This document shows, one piece after another, positions 41,580-50,329 of a stretch of 64,000 nt of DNA. The notes beneath the pieces were generated by a model, which was not told where the DNA came from, searched no databases, and was given only the letters and a program-made list of their open reading frames with translations. The stretch lies in assembly GCF_003268775.1 (NCBI RefSeq), contig NZ_QLSU01000013.1, positions 1-64,000 on the forward strand, read 5' to 3'. The stretch comes from Paraburkholderia unamae. GTDB taxonomy: Bacteria > Pseudomonadota > Gammaproteobacteria > Burkholderiales > Burkholderiaceae. Each line of letters begins with the position of its first letter. Position 1 is the stretch's first letter. The translations under genes and the position numbers were made by a program.

Positions 41580-42344
41580 ATGGCAACCCATGCAACAGGA
41601 ACACGTGAAGAGTGGCTCGCGGCCCGCATCGAACTGCTGGCGACGGAGAAGGAACACACCCGGCGCTCGGACGCGCTCGCGCGGCAACGCCAGGCGCTGC
41701 CGTGGGTGCGGGTGGACAAGGCATACGGCTTCGAAACCGAAGACGGCGGCGCCTCGCTCGCCGATCTCTTCAAAGGGCGCTCGCAGTTGCTCGTGTATCA
41801 CTTCATGTTCGGGCCGGACTACGCGGCGGGCTGCCCGTCGTGCTCCTCGATCGCGGACGGCTTCGACGGCATCGCCGTGCATCTGGCGAATCACGACGTG
41901 AGGCTCATGGCGGTGTCGCGCGCGCCGCTCGCAAAACTGCTGGCCTACCGCAAGCGCATGGGCTGGCATTTTCCGTGGGTGTCGTCGAGCGGCAATGACT
42001 TCAACTTCGATTTCAACGTGTCGTTTACCGAAGCGCAGCAGCGCGTGGGCGATGTCGAGTACAACTACGCGCGCAGCGGCCATGCGATGGACATGACGCC
42101 GCCGCCCGAACCCGTCGTGCAGTTCGCGGCGAGTTGCGGCACGGATGCGGCCACCTACACGCGCGACCGGCCCGGCCTGAGCGCCTTCGTGCTGGAGGAC
42201 GGCGTGGTCTATCACACGTATTCGACCTACGCGCGCGGTCTGGACGGCATGTGGGGCATGTATCAATGGCTTGACCGTGCACCGAAGGGACGCAACGAGG
42301 CCGGCATCTGGTGGCGCCGGCATGATGAGTACTCCGAATCTTGA
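41580..42344 (+). CDS. DUF899 thioredoxin-fold family protein
   Basis: This is a 254-residue cytosolic protein with a strong GGAGG site before ATG 41580. DUF899 features are present: the N-terminal EEWLAARIELLATEKEHTRRSD helix (in part), LPWVRVDKAYGFET, the redox-like PDYAAGCPSCSSIAD segment (Cys pair after a beta strand), and GWHFPWVSSSGNDFNFDF. Members are predicted thioredoxin-fold disulfide or peroxide proteins; the biochemical role is not established. It is followed 8 bp later by the DUF2182 gene, so the two are probably one operon. Confidence 0.85.
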   Translation: MATHATGTREEWLAARIELLATEKEHTRRSDALARQRQALPWVRVDKAYGFETEDGGASLADLFKGRSQLLVYHFMFGPDYAAGCPSCSSIADGFDGIAVHLANHDVRLMAVSRAPLAKLLAYRKRMGWHFPWVSSSGNDFNFDFNVSFTEAQQRVGDVEYNYARSGHAMDMTPPPEPVVQFAASCGTDAATYTRDRPGLSAFVLEDGVVYHTYSTYARGLDGMWGMYQWLDRAPKGRNEAGIWWRRHDEYSES

Positions 42345-42352
42345 GGCTCGCC

Positions 42353-43159
42353 ATGAAAAACGTCGGCAAAACGGTACGCAGCGTGGGCACGGCGCGCGCG
42401 ATCTTCCTCGGCGTCTCGTCGCTGATTTTCGCGGCGAGTGCGGCGGCGACGCTCATCTGGTGCGCGTCGATGGACGCGATGGGCGGCACGCCCATGCCCG
42501 GCGGCTGGACGCTCTCGACGCTCTGGGCGCCGATGTGCGGACAGACGTGGCTCGACGCCGTCGTATCGTTTGCCGGCATGTGGAACGTGATGATGGTGGC
42601 GATGATGCTGCCATCGCTCGCCCCGGCATTGTGGCGCTATCTCGACGGCGCGGCGGGAAGCAGCGGCGCGCGGGCCGGTGCACTGACGGCGCTGGCGGGC
42701 GCGGGCTACTTCTTCGTGTGGCTCGTTGCGGGGCTGCTGGTGTTCGCGGCAGGCACGCAACTCGCGGCGCTCGCCGTCGCCGCGCCCGCACTGGCACATA
42801 CGGCGCCTGCCGCGGCCGGAATCGTTGTTGCCATCGCGGGAGTGTTGCAGTTCACGGCGTGGAAGGGCCGGTGGATTGCGTGCTGTGCGGCAATGCCTTC
42901 GGGCGCGCATGCGCGGTTCGATGCGCGGGGGGCGTGGCGTCATGGCGCGCGGCTCGGACGGCATTGCGTGTGCTGCTGCGGGAATTTGATGGCGGCGCTG
43001 CTCGTTGCGGGGGTGATGGACCGACCGGCGATGGCTTTGGTTGCCGCGGCGATCACGGCGGAGAGGTTGATACCGGCGAGAGGAAAGGTTGCGCGCGGGG
43101 TTGGGCTGGTGGCTGTCTTGGTGGGGGTGGTGATGGTGGTGCGGGCGGTGGCCGCATAA
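42353..43159 (+). CDS. DUF2182 predicted metal-binding integral membrane protein
   Basis: This is a 268-residue inner-membrane protein with five to six hydrophobic segments. ATG 42353 is preceded by TGAGG; a TTG 12 bp upstream is in frame but weaker. The family signature WNVMMVAMMLPS is at about residues 80-91. A Cys/His-rich patch (ARLGRHCVCCCGN; CCAAMPSGAHARF) lies in a cytoplasmic loop, consistent with the predicted metal-binding character of the family. Its pairing with DUF899 recurs in soil Proteobacteria as far as I recall (not checked). Confidence 0.8.
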   Translation: MKNVGKTVRSVGTARAIFLGVSSLIFAASAAATLIWCASMDAMGGTPMPGGWTLSTLWAPMCGQTWLDAVVSFAGMWNVMMVAMMLPSLAPALWRYLDGAAGSSGARAGALTALAGAGYFFVWLVAGLLVFAAGTQLAALAVAAPALAHTAPAAAGIVVAIAGVLQFTAWKGRWIACCAAMPSGAHARFDARGAWRHGARLGRHCVCCCGNLMAALLVAGVMDRPAMALVAAAITAERLIPARGKVARGVGLVAVLVGVVMVVRAVAA

Positions 43160-43192
43160 AAAAATCGCCGCCCCGCACCCGCGAGACGGCGA
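43158..43192 (-). terminator. Rho-independent terminator (minus strand)
   Basis: Read on the minus strand, TCGCCG/CGGCGA arms (43192-43187 and 43170-43165) form a 6-bp stem with a 16-nt loop containing more GC pairing. Seven T residues follow directly (43164-43158). It abuts the DUF2182 stop codon but points the other way, towards ending transcription that comes from the BON-domain gene 200 bp upstream. Confidence 0.7.
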
Positions 43193-43389
43193 CAAAACGC
43201 TCCGACGCAAACGTCGAACTCACGCGTCCAGACTCGCGCCTGCACGCGAGCCCAGTCGGCATTCCGGGCTACGTTAAGCAGTCCGGATAAACAACGGGGA
43301 GCAACCCGAAAATCGCTCCATCGCTGCCCTATGAAGCACGGCAGGACTCAAACAAACGCCCTGCCGCGCCGCATTCTCACCTCGGCACG

Positions 43390-43776
43390 TCACATGCCGC
43401 CAAACGACTTCATCACCGTCAGCTTGTTGGTCACCGACGTCACGCCAGGCACGCCGCGCGCGATCTCCTCGACTTTGCCGATCTGCGCCGCATCGGCAAC
43501 CGAGCCGTTCAACGTCACGGCGCCGCCTTTGGCGATCACGCTGATATTGCCTGCGTTGATCGACTTGTCCTTGCCGATGGCCGCATACACCTTGCGGCGC
43601 AGCGCGCGATTGGCCTGCCTGCTGGTGGGCGCCGCGGCGCCCGGCGCAGCCATGGCCGACGCCGCTTGCGCGCCGGCGGAATCGCTCGCGGCGGCTTGGG
43701 GCTGCGCCCAGGCGCTCATGGAAGCCATCGCGACCAGCGTCGCGAACACCAACCCAGCTACCCTGGAATTCATCAT
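43390..43776 (-). CDS. BON-domain exported protein
   Basis: This is a 128-residue periplasmic or outer-membrane-associated protein. ATG 43776 has a GGAG site 7 bp upstream. The signal peptide (residues 1-24, hydrophobic LVFATLVAMASMSAWAQ) is followed by an Ala/Ser-rich linker. One BON domain then runs over about residues 58-125 (RKVYAAIGKDKSINAGNISV; GGAVTLNGSVADAAQIGKVE; VTSVTNKLTV). Single-BON proteins are related to OsmY and are often induced by osmotic or envelope stress. It shares direction with the downstream terminator at 43158-43192. Confidence 0.88.
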   Translation of the reverse strand: MMNSRVAGLVFATLVAMASMSAWAQPQAAASDSAGAQAASAMAAPGAAAPTSRQANRALRRKVYAAIGKDKSINAGNISVIAKGGAVTLNGSVADAAQIGKVEEIARGVPGVTSVTNKLTVMKSFGGM

Positions 43777-43809
43777 GGAATACTCCGTTTCTTGTTGAGG
43801 TTGTCGGGA

Positions 43810-44961
43810 TCAGAACGCGTGACGAATGCCGACCATGGCCGCCGTCGTGGACTGGCCCGGCGCGACCGGCGAACCGTAAATGATCGTCTGGTTCATGGTC
43901 CCCTTGTTGTCGACATAACCGACTTGCGCGTAAGCCTTGGTCGCCTTCGAGATGTTGTATTCGGCGCCCACCGCAACCTCGCTCGAATGATTCGCCGAAT
44001 TATTGCGATCCTTCAAGTAGTAGTAGCCCGACGTGATCTTGAACGCCGGATTGAACTGGTAGCCAAGGCCACCCGAAATCATTTCGAAGTTATACGAAGT
44101 ATGGCTGAACGAGTTGTACGAGTTCGACGAGCTGAACGAGGCGGACACCGAGAATCCGCTGATCGTGTACATCGCGCCGACATAGTAGAAGTTGTTATTG
44201 TTCAGGCCCGTCGCCGGCACTGCCGGCGTGGTCGGATACGTACCCGGATACGGGTTCGTGTCGTGGCCGCTGTAGTACACGCCGGAAAGGTTCAGGCCGT
44301 AGTTCGAGTACTTGAGCACAGCCGACTCGCGCGTGCCGCCCTGGAACTGCCCCGGCACGCCGCCCGGCGCGAATTCGAGCGCGAGCGATGCCCCATAGAA
44401 TTTCGGCGAGTTATAGACGATCGCGTTGCTGTCATAGAGCGCGCCGATCGGCGCGTTCGTGCTCGTGCCGGGCCAGCCCGCCGCCTGGTTCAGCCCCAGC
44501 CACGCCGTGAGAATACTGCCGAAGTACTGCGCGCCGCGCACGTCGGTGTCGGCCATCGCGTAGATCATCGGGATGATCTGGCGGCCGGCGTCGATCGTAC
44601 CGAACGGGCCCGACGCGCCGATGGTCGTGATCTGGTTGAAAACCGCGGTCACGCCCGGCGTGTCGGACAGGCCCGTCTTGCCGTTATTGGAGGTGAACGA
44701 CCCTTGCAGCTTGAAGTTGATCTTGTAGCCGCCGCCGATGTCCTCGCTGCCCTTCAAGCCCCAGATGCTCGAATAGATGCCGCCGTCCTTCAACTGCCAG
44801 GTGTGTCCCAGATTCTTGGCGGTCCCGGAAAAGTTTGCCGCCGATGTGCTTTGATAAAGCAAGCCACTGTCGAGCACGCCATACAGCGTAACCGACGATT
44901 GCGCATGCGCCGCGCTGGCGAACAAGGCCAACGCTGCCAGGCTGCCGAACTTCAATTTCAT
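43810..44961 (-). CDS. general porin, copy 3
   Basis: This is a 383-residue porin. Its signal peptide (MKLKFGSLAALALFASAAHA) is cleaved before QSSVTLYG. The ribosome site GGAGAGAG is close before ATG 44961. The sequence has the usual strand-turn pattern (KGSEDIGGGYKINFKLQG) and ends in GIRHAF. It is less similar to porin copies 1 and 2 than these are to each other (judged from the loop regions: TNPYPGTYPTTPAVP). It is the last gene of the catabolic cluster and may provide outer-membrane entry for its substrate. Confidence 0.92.
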   Translation of the reverse strand: MKLKFGSLAALALFASAAHAQSSVTLYGVLDSGLLYQSTSAANFSGTAKNLGHTWQLKDGGIYSSIWGLKGSEDIGGGYKINFKLQGSFTSNNGKTGLSDTPGVTAVFNQITTIGASGPFGTIDAGRQIIPMIYAMADTDVRGAQYFGSILTAWLGLNQAAGWPGTSTNAPIGALYDSNAIVYNSPKFYGASLALEFAPGGVPGQFQGGTRESAVLKYSNYGLNLSGVYYSGHDTNPYPGTYPTTPAVPATGLNNNNFYYVGAMYTISGFSVSASFSSSNSYNSFSHTSYNFEMISGGLGYQFNPAFKITSGYYYLKDRNNSANHSSEVAVGAEYNISKATKAYAQVGYVDNKGTMNQTIIYGSPVAPGQSTTAAMVGIRHAF

Positions 44962-45068
44962 TGTCTCTCTCCGTGTGGTGCCTTCCGGTTGGCCCGGCGG
45001 CTTTTGGGTATTGCCTTGGGTTTTGCTTGGGTTTTGCGTAACTGAAATCGTGTGATTGCAATCTTGCC

Positions 45069-46700
45069 TTATCGCGCCTGCAAATAGTGATCGCCGTATT
45101 GCTCACGCAACTGGTTCTTGAGCACCTTGCCCGTCGCGCCAATCGGCACGGCATCGACGAACAGCACGGCGTCGGGTTTCCACCATTTCGCCACACGGCC
45201 GTCGAAGAAATTCAGCAGATCCTCCATACCGAGCGTGCTGCCCGCCCGCTTCACGACCAGCAGCAGCGGGCGCTCGTCCCACTTCGGGTGGCGCGCGGCG
45301 ATGCAAACCGCCGTCGCGACATCGGGATGCAGGCACGCGACATTCTCGATGTCGGCCGAGCTGATCCATTCGCCGCCGGACTTGATCACGTCCTTGCTCC
45401 GGTCGACGATCTGCATGAAGCCGTCGGGGTCGATCTTCGACACATCGCCGGTCGGGAACCAGCCGTCGTGCAGCGGCGTGTCATGCTCGCCTCCAAAGTA
45501 TTCGCTCGTGACCCAATGGCCGCGCACGTGCAGGTCGCCGCTCGCGTAGCCGTCCCACGGCAGTTCCTTGCCCGCCGCGTCGACGATCTTCATGTCGATG
45601 CCGAACACCGAGCGCCCTTGCCTGGCCTGCAACGCATAGCGCTGCGCCTCGGGCAGCGCGACCTGATGCGCCTTGAAGCTGCACACCGTGCCAACGGGGC
45701 TCAACTCCGTCATGCCCCATGCGTGCAGCACATCCACCTGATGACCTTTCTGGAATGCCGCCGTCATCGCCGTGGGGCACGGCGCGCCGCCGATGATCGT
45801 GCGACGCATCGAGGAGAACGAACTGTTCTGCGACCCGGCGTGCGCAAGCAGGCCCTGCCAGACCGTCGGCACGCCGGCCGAGAGCGTGACCTGTTCCTGC
45901 TCGATCAACTCGTAAAGCGACTTGCCGTCGAGCGCCGGTCCCGGAAACACGAGCTTCGCGCCCACCATGCAGGCGATGTACGGCAGCCCCCAGGCGTTCA
46001 CATGGAACATGGGCACGACGGGCAGAATCGTGTCGCGCGCCGAGCAGTTCAGCGAATCGGGCAGCGCGGCCGCATAGGTGTGCAGGAGCGTCGAACGATG
46101 GCTGTAGAGCACGCCCTTCGGGTTGCCGGTCGTGCCGGACGTATAGCACAGCGACGAGGCGCTGTTTTCGTCCAGCAGCGGCCATTCGAAATCGGCGCGA
46201 TGCCCTTCGATCAAATCTTCATAGCAAAGCAGCCGCGAGCCAAGGCCATGATTGCGCGGCATGTGCGCGCGGTCGGTCATCGCGACATAGAACTTCGGGC
46301 TCGTCACGCGCGACGCAACGCTTTCGATCAGCGGCAGGAACGTGAGGTCGAAGAAAATGACACGGTCCTGTGCGTGCTCGATGAGATACACGAGCTGGTC
46401 GGCATGCAGCCGCGGGTTGAGCGTATGCAGCACGGCGCCCGAGCCCGACACGGCGAAATACAGCTCCATGTGCCGGTAGCCGTTCCACGCCAGCGTGCCC
46501 ACGCGCTCGCCAGGCGCGACGGCCAGGCTCGCGAGCGCATTGGCCATGCGGCGCGCGCGCTGCGCAAGATCCACATAGCGATAGCGATGGATGTCGCCTT
46601 CCACGCGGCGCGAAACGATTTCCTGCGTACCGTGGTGGCGCTCCGCATGCTTGAGCAGCGAAGCGACCAGCAGCGGCTGCTGCATCATGAGACCTTGCAT
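45069..46700 (-). CDS. acyl-CoA synthetase (AMP-forming), fatty-acyl type
   Basis: This is a 543-residue enzyme that activates a carboxylic acid with ATP and CoA. The conserved core is clear: AMP-binding motif YTSGTTGNPKGVLYSHRS (about 186-203), HAWGMTELSPVG, the DGWFPTGDVSKID motif, and C-terminal Lys in IGATGKVLKNQL (about 522-533). The length and the early MFHVNAWGLPY loop fit the FadD3/DmdB-like medium-chain group, such as 3-methylthiopropionyl-CoA ligases, but specificity cannot be read reliably. It follows the Rieske gene after 55 bp, as part of the eight-gene cluster. Confidence 0.92.
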   Translation of the reverse strand: MQGLMMQQPLLVASLLKHAERHHGTQEIVSRRVEGDIHRYRYVDLAQRARRMANALASLAVAPGERVGTLAWNGYRHMELYFAVSGSGAVLHTLNPRLHADQLVYLIEHAQDRVIFFDLTFLPLIESVASRVTSPKFYVAMTDRAHMPRNHGLGSRLLCYEDLIEGHRADFEWPLLDENSASSLCYTSGTTGNPKGVLYSHRSTLLHTYAAALPDSLNCSARDTILPVVPMFHVNAWGLPYIACMVGAKLVFPGPALDGKSLYELIEQEQVTLSAGVPTVWQGLLAHAGSQNSSFSSMRRTIIGGAPCPTAMTAAFQKGHQVDVLHAWGMTELSPVGTVCSFKAHQVALPEAQRYALQARQGRSVFGIDMKIVDAAGKELPWDGYASGDLHVRGHWVTSEYFGGEHDTPLHDGWFPTGDVSKIDPDGFMQIVDRSKDVIKSGGEWISSADIENVACLHPDVATAVCIAARHPKWDERPLLLVVKRAGSTLGMEDLLNFFDGRVAKWWKPDAVLFVDAVPIGATGKVLKNQLREQYGDHYLQAR

Positions 46701-46755
46701 GGTTTGCTATCCTAATTACCAGATGTTCGATTACGCCGCGATTCCGGATGCCGCG

Positions 46756-47085
46756 CTATCCGTGGTTCGAAGCGGAAGCTTCGAGGGTCACGACCAGTTT
46801 TCCGTCGACGGCGCGCACCGGGAAACACGTGAGGTTCAGCCCGCCCACACCCGGCATCGCGCCCGTGCGGACGTCGAAGCGCAGGCCGTGCGCCGGGCAA
46901 CGCAGCACGCAACCCTCCAGCTGACCGCTGGCAAGCGATGCGCCGTTGTGCGGGCACGAATTGTCGATCGCGTGTATCGCGCCGTCGATATTGAACAGCA
47001 CGATGCTGCGGCCATCGACGAAAGCCAGCTTGCGCTGACCCGGCGCGAGTTCGTCGACCTTGGCGACCGGTACTTCACGTGACAT
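46756..47085 (-). CDS. Rieske-type 2Fe-2S ferredoxin
   Basis: This is a 109-residue protein whose cluster ligands are Cys44-Pro-His46 and Cys63-x-x-His66, in SCPHNGASLASGQLEGCVLR (start of the motif) and RCPAHGLRFD. It matches the biphenyl/naphthalene-type ferredoxins and the NirD-like group by length. A GAGGAAAG ribosome site precedes ATG 47085. No terminal Rieske oxygenase or ferredoxin reductase is encoded nearby, so its electron partner in this cluster is unclear; the quinone oxidoreductase at 49245-50225 is one candidate only by proximity. Confidence 0.9.
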   Translation of the reverse strand: MSREVPVAKVDELAPGQRKLAFVDGRSIVLFNIDGAIHAIDNSCPHNGASLASGQLEGCVLRCPAHGLRFDVRTGAMPGVGGLNLTCFPVRAVDGKLVVTLEASASNHG

Positions 47086-47105
47086 TGCGCTTTCCTCGCC
47101 TGTCT

Positions 47106-47816
47106 TCAATGGGGAACGGCCAACGCCATGGCGCTCGCCATCGCCACGGGCGAATACACGCCCGAGAGCGAATACCCCGTGTTGAACACGAAATACGGCA
47201 CGCCGCTCACCTGCGGGTCGGCGTAGGCCACCCGGCGCCCGGCCGGGTCCGCGAGGCGTTGCGACGCGGCCAGGTGCGCCGCGAGGCTCTCGGGCTCCAG
47301 ACCGCATTCGAGGCCGATGCGCCGGAGCACGTCGCGCTCGCCGATGTTCTCCCCTTCCAGGAAGTACGCCGTGAGCACGCGGTCGATCAGCGCCGTGGTC
47401 TGCGCGCCGTTGCCGCGGCTCGCGGCAAACGTCACGAGGTCGTGCGCGGCGGCGGTGTTCGGCAGCACCTCGATACGCTCGAAGGCGAACTCGATGCCCG
47501 CTGCGCGCCCGGCCTCGCGCACCTGCTCGCGCCGTGCGGCCACGGCTTGCGCGCTGCCCAGGCGGTCGCGATAGAACGCCTGGTACGGCATGCCTGCAAG
47601 CGGCGTCCACGGCAGCAGTTGATGCGAGCGCCACTTCACTTTCACCTGCACGTCGGGCCGATCGCTCGCGAAGCGGGCAACGGCCACATCCAGGTTGCGC
47701 TTGCCGATCAGGCACCACGGGCAGATGAAATCGAAGAACGCCTCGATCTTCACAACCGGACGCTCACCCGCCTCGCGCGTGGCCTGCGCGGCCCACTTTT
47801 GATCAGACAAGTTCAT
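47106..47816 (-). CDS. DsbA-family protein, FrnE-like
   Basis: This is a 236-residue thioredoxin-fold protein with the CPWC redox motif (Cys32-Pro-Trp-Cys35) in FFDFICPWCLIGKRNL. A helical insertion and the cis-Pro loop GVPYFVFN near residue 207 follow. There is no signal peptide, so it is cytoplasmic, unlike secreted DsbA. FrnE relatives include 2-hydroxychromene-2-carboxylate isomerase-like enzymes in polyketide and aromatic pathways. The start overlaps the alpha/beta hydrolase stop by 14 bp. Confidence 0.88.
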   Translation of the reverse strand: MNLSDQKWAAQATREAGERPVVKIEAFFDFICPWCLIGKRNLDVAVARFASDRPDVQVKVKWRSHQLLPWTPLAGMPYQAFYRDRLGSAQAVAARREQVREAGRAAGIEFAFERIEVLPNTAAAHDLVTFAASRGNGAQTTALIDRVLTAYFLEGENIGERDVLRRIGLECGLEPESLAAHLAASQRLADPAGRRVAYADPQVSGVPYFVFNTGYSLSGVYSPVAMASAMALAVPH

Positions 47817-48363
47817 GAATCAACATCTCTGCCATGGGCCACTCGCCAAAACCCGCCGCCGGGTTCAGGTGGCCGACTTCGCCCAGATCGACGAGGGTGC
47901 TGCCCCAGTCCTTCGCCATGGCCGCCACGCGCTCGAAGCTCGCGAGCGGATCGTTGCGGCTCGCGCCCACGATGCTCGGGAACGGCAGCGGCTCGCGCGG
48001 AATCGCGTGCCAGCCGTTCTGCGCCAGCGAATCGATGTCGGGGTATCCCGCCGGCAGCGGCGTTTCGAGGTCGGCGGGCGCGGCGAGCAGCGCCCCGTGA
48101 ATCTTGCGGCTGTGCTGCCGCGCCCAATGCACGGTGATCATCACGCCCGCGCTGTGCGCCACGAGTATCACCGGGCCGTCGATCTTCGCGAGCGCGGCGT
48201 CGAGCGCGGCGACACGGGCCGCGCAACTGAGCTTGTCGTGTTCCAGCGGCGGCACCGAGACCGCGTTGGGCAGCTTGCTTTCCAGCAGCGTTTGCCAGTG
48301 CTCCGCCACGTGGTCGCGCAACCCCGGGACCATCAGAATGGTCGGTGTGGTTATTGACGTCAT
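47803..48363 (-). CDS. alpha/beta hydrolase (RBBP9/YdeN-like)
   Basis: This is a small serine hydrolase of 186 residues. The nucleophile elbow is VAHSAGVM (Ser about residue 71) and the late catalytic His is in GEVGHLNPAAGFGEWP (about 165). An Asp at ASRNDPLAS supplies the acid. The length and HLN motif match the RBBP9 group. It starts 22 bp after the TauD-like gene and overlaps the DsbA-like gene, a tight operon position. It may hydrolyse an ester or thioester intermediate of the pathway (inference). Confidence 0.88.
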   Translation of the reverse strand: MTSITTPTILMVPGLRDHVAEHWQTLLESKLPNAVSVPPLEHDKLSCAARVAALDAALAKIDGPVILVAHSAGVMITVHWARQHSRKIHGALLAAPADLETPLPAGYPDIDSLAQNGWHAIPREPLPFPSIVGASRNDPLASFERVAAMAKDWGSTLVDLGEVGHLNPAAGFGEWPMAEMLIHELV

Positions 48364-48385
48364 TGACTCTGGTCTCCTGCGCGTA

Positions 48386-49234
48386 TCAGTAGGGCTTGTC
48401 GCCGATAATGCCGGCGCGTTCCATCTTGCGGTGACACGGCGGGTAGTCCATCACGGCATAGTGCTGCGTGCTGCGGTTGTCCCAGATCGCGACGCTGTTG
48501 GGTTTCCAGCGCCAGCGTACCTGGTACTCCGGAATATAGGCCTGGCTCACGAGGTAGCGCAGCAGGTCGCCCGCGCCGGGGTTGGCGTCCTGGCCGAAGC
48601 GCACGCGCTCCGGCGTGTGATAGTTCGTGAAGTGCGTGGTGAACGCGCTCACGAACAGGATCTTCTCGCCGGTCTCCGGGTGCGTGCGCACCACCGGGTG
48701 CTCCGCGTCCGGGAACTGCGCCTTGAGCGCGAGACGCTTCTCGATCGGCATCGCCGCGCCAAAGCTCGCCTCGATGCTGTGGCGCGCGCGCAGGTCGGCG
48801 ATTTGCGCCTTCACGTGCGCGGGCAGGTTCTCGTAGGCAAGCGCCATGTTCGCCCACATGGTGTCGCCGCCCACGGGCGGGCACTCCACGCAGCGCAGCA
48901 CCGCGCCGAATTGGGGCGCCTCGCGCCAGGTGGCGTCGGCATGCCACGCGTTCTCGTAGCGGTCGTTGGGCTGGTCCGGGTTCTTGTAGATGCGCACGAG
49001 CCCCGGATGCTCCGGGTCGCTGCCCGCAACCGGGTGATCCTCCAGCTCGCCGAAGCGGCGCGCGAACGCCACGTGCTCCGAGCGCGTGATGTTCTGGTCG
49101 CGCAGGAACAGCACGCGGTGCTTGAGCAGCGCCGCGCGAATGTCGGCGAAGAGGCCGTCGTCATGAACGGCGTCGGCGAGATTCACGCCGGTCAGTTCGG
49201 CGCCGATGGTGTAGGTCAGTGGTTCGATTCGCAT
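48386..49234 (-). CDS. TauD/TfdA-family alpha-ketoglutarate dioxygenase
   Basis: This is a 282-residue Fe(II)/2-oxoglutarate-dependent oxygenase. The metal triad is visible: His98-x-Asp100 in NAWHADATW and His258 in STQHYAVMDY. Arg269 in CHRKMERAG binds the cosubstrate carboxylate. The start ATG 49234 is used; the longer Arg-rich extension is a shadow. Members hydroxylate or cleave taurine, alkyl sulfates, 2,4-D and related acids. The substrate here is open. It starts 10 bp after the quinone oxidoreductase stop, so it is translated from the same message. Confidence 0.92.
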   Translation of the reverse strand: MRIEPLTYTIGAELTGVNLADAVHDDGLFADIRAALLKHRVLFLRDQNITRSEHVAFARRFGELEDHPVAGSDPEHPGLVRIYKNPDQPNDRYENAWHADATWREAPQFGAVLRCVECPPVGGDTMWANMALAYENLPAHVKAQIADLRARHSIEASFGAAMPIEKRLALKAQFPDAEHPVVRTHPETGEKILFVSAFTTHFTNYHTPERVRFGQDANPGAGDLLRYLVSQAYIPEYQVRWRWKPNSVAIWDNRSTQHYAVMDYPPCHRKMERAGIIGDKPY

Positions 49235-49244
49235 GCCGCACTCC

Positions 49245-50225
49245 TCAGATGACGAAGACCGACGAGCCCGTCGTCTTGCGCGATTCGAGGTCGCGATGGG
49301 CCTGCACGGCGTCTTCGAGCGCATAGCGCTGATTCAGTTCGATCTTGATGCGGCCCGCGGCGACATGCCCGAACAGCTCGCCCGCCAGCGCGTCTTTTTC
49401 CGCGGGGTCGGCGATATAGTCCGCCAGCGCCGGGCGCGTGAGATACAGCGAGCCCTTCATCGCAAGGATCTGCGGATTGAACGGCGGGATCGGTCCGGAA
49501 GCCGTGCCCACGCACACCATCAGGCCGCGGCGCTTGAGCGAATCGAGCGAGGCTTCGAAGGTGTCCTTGCCCACGCTGTCGAACACCACGTTCACGCCCA
49601 CGCCGTTCGTGAGTTCGCGCACGCGCTTCGCGACGTCTTCGCGGTTGTAATAAACGATGTGGTCGCAACCATGGGCGCGGGCGATCTCGCCCTTCGCTTC
49701 GTTCGACACCGTGCCGATCACCGTGAGGCCCAGCAGCTTCGCCCACTGCGAGACGATCAGGCCCACGCCGCCGGCCGCCGCATGCAGAAGAATCGTGTCG
49801 CCGGCCTTGAAGTCGTGGATGCGGCGCATCAGGTACGACGAGGTCAGGCCGCGCATGGTCATGCCGGCGGCCGTTTCGCACGAAATCGCCTCGGGCAGCT
49901 TGATGAGCGGCGCGGCCGGAATCAGGCGCTCGGTGCTGTACGCGCCGAGCGTGTTGATGAAGCCGGTGTAGGTCACGCGGTCGCCCACGGCGACGTTGGT
50001 CACGCCGGCGCCCAGGGCCTCGACCACGCCCGCCGCCTCGACACCCATGCCCGCGGGCAGCGGCACCGGATACAGGCCGCTGCGGAAGTAGGTGTCGGCG
50101 AAATTCAGGCCCACGGCCTCATGGCGCAGGCGCACCTGACCGGGGCCGGGGTCGCCCACTTCCACGCTCTCGTAGCGCAAGACTTCGGGGCCGCCGGTTT
50201 CATGAAAGCGCACTGCTTTCGCCAT
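49245..50225 (-). CDS. NADPH:quinone oxidoreductase, MDR superfamily
   Basis: This is a 326-residue zinc-independent medium-chain dehydrogenase like QorA. ATG 50225 is chosen because AGGAG lies 7-12 bp upstream; an ATG 6 bp earlier is too close to that site. Features: GVEAAGVVEALGAGV, the QOR signature region DFKAGDTILLHAAAGGVGLIVSQWAKLLG (in part, residues about 138-158) with the AAGGVG dinucleotide motif, and DSVGKDTFEASLDSL. The Cys/His zinc ligands of alcohol dehydrogenases are absent. It probably reduces an enone or quinone intermediate of the cluster. Confidence 0.9.
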   Translation of the reverse strand: MAKAVRFHETGGPEVLRYESVEVGDPGPGQVRLRHEAVGLNFADTYFRSGLYPVPLPAGMGVEAAGVVEALGAGVTNVAVGDRVTYTGFINTLGAYSTERLIPAAPLIKLPEAISCETAAGMTMRGLTSSYLMRRIHDFKAGDTILLHAAAGGVGLIVSQWAKLLGLTVIGTVSNEAKGEIARAHGCDHIVYYNREDVAKRVRELTNGVGVNVVFDSVGKDTFEASLDSLKRRGLMVCVGTASGPIPPFNPQILAMKGSLYLTRPALADYIADPAEKDALAGELFGHVAAGRIKIELNQRYALEDAVQAHRDLESRKTTGSSVFVI

Positions 50226-50329
50226 GTTCATTCTCCTGTCCTTGAATCAAACTGCAAATTCGTTGCTTGCGCCTTGCGGCGCAAATGCACGTTCCGTTTC
50301 GCTGCGTGGTGCACCACCCGGTGCGTCAT

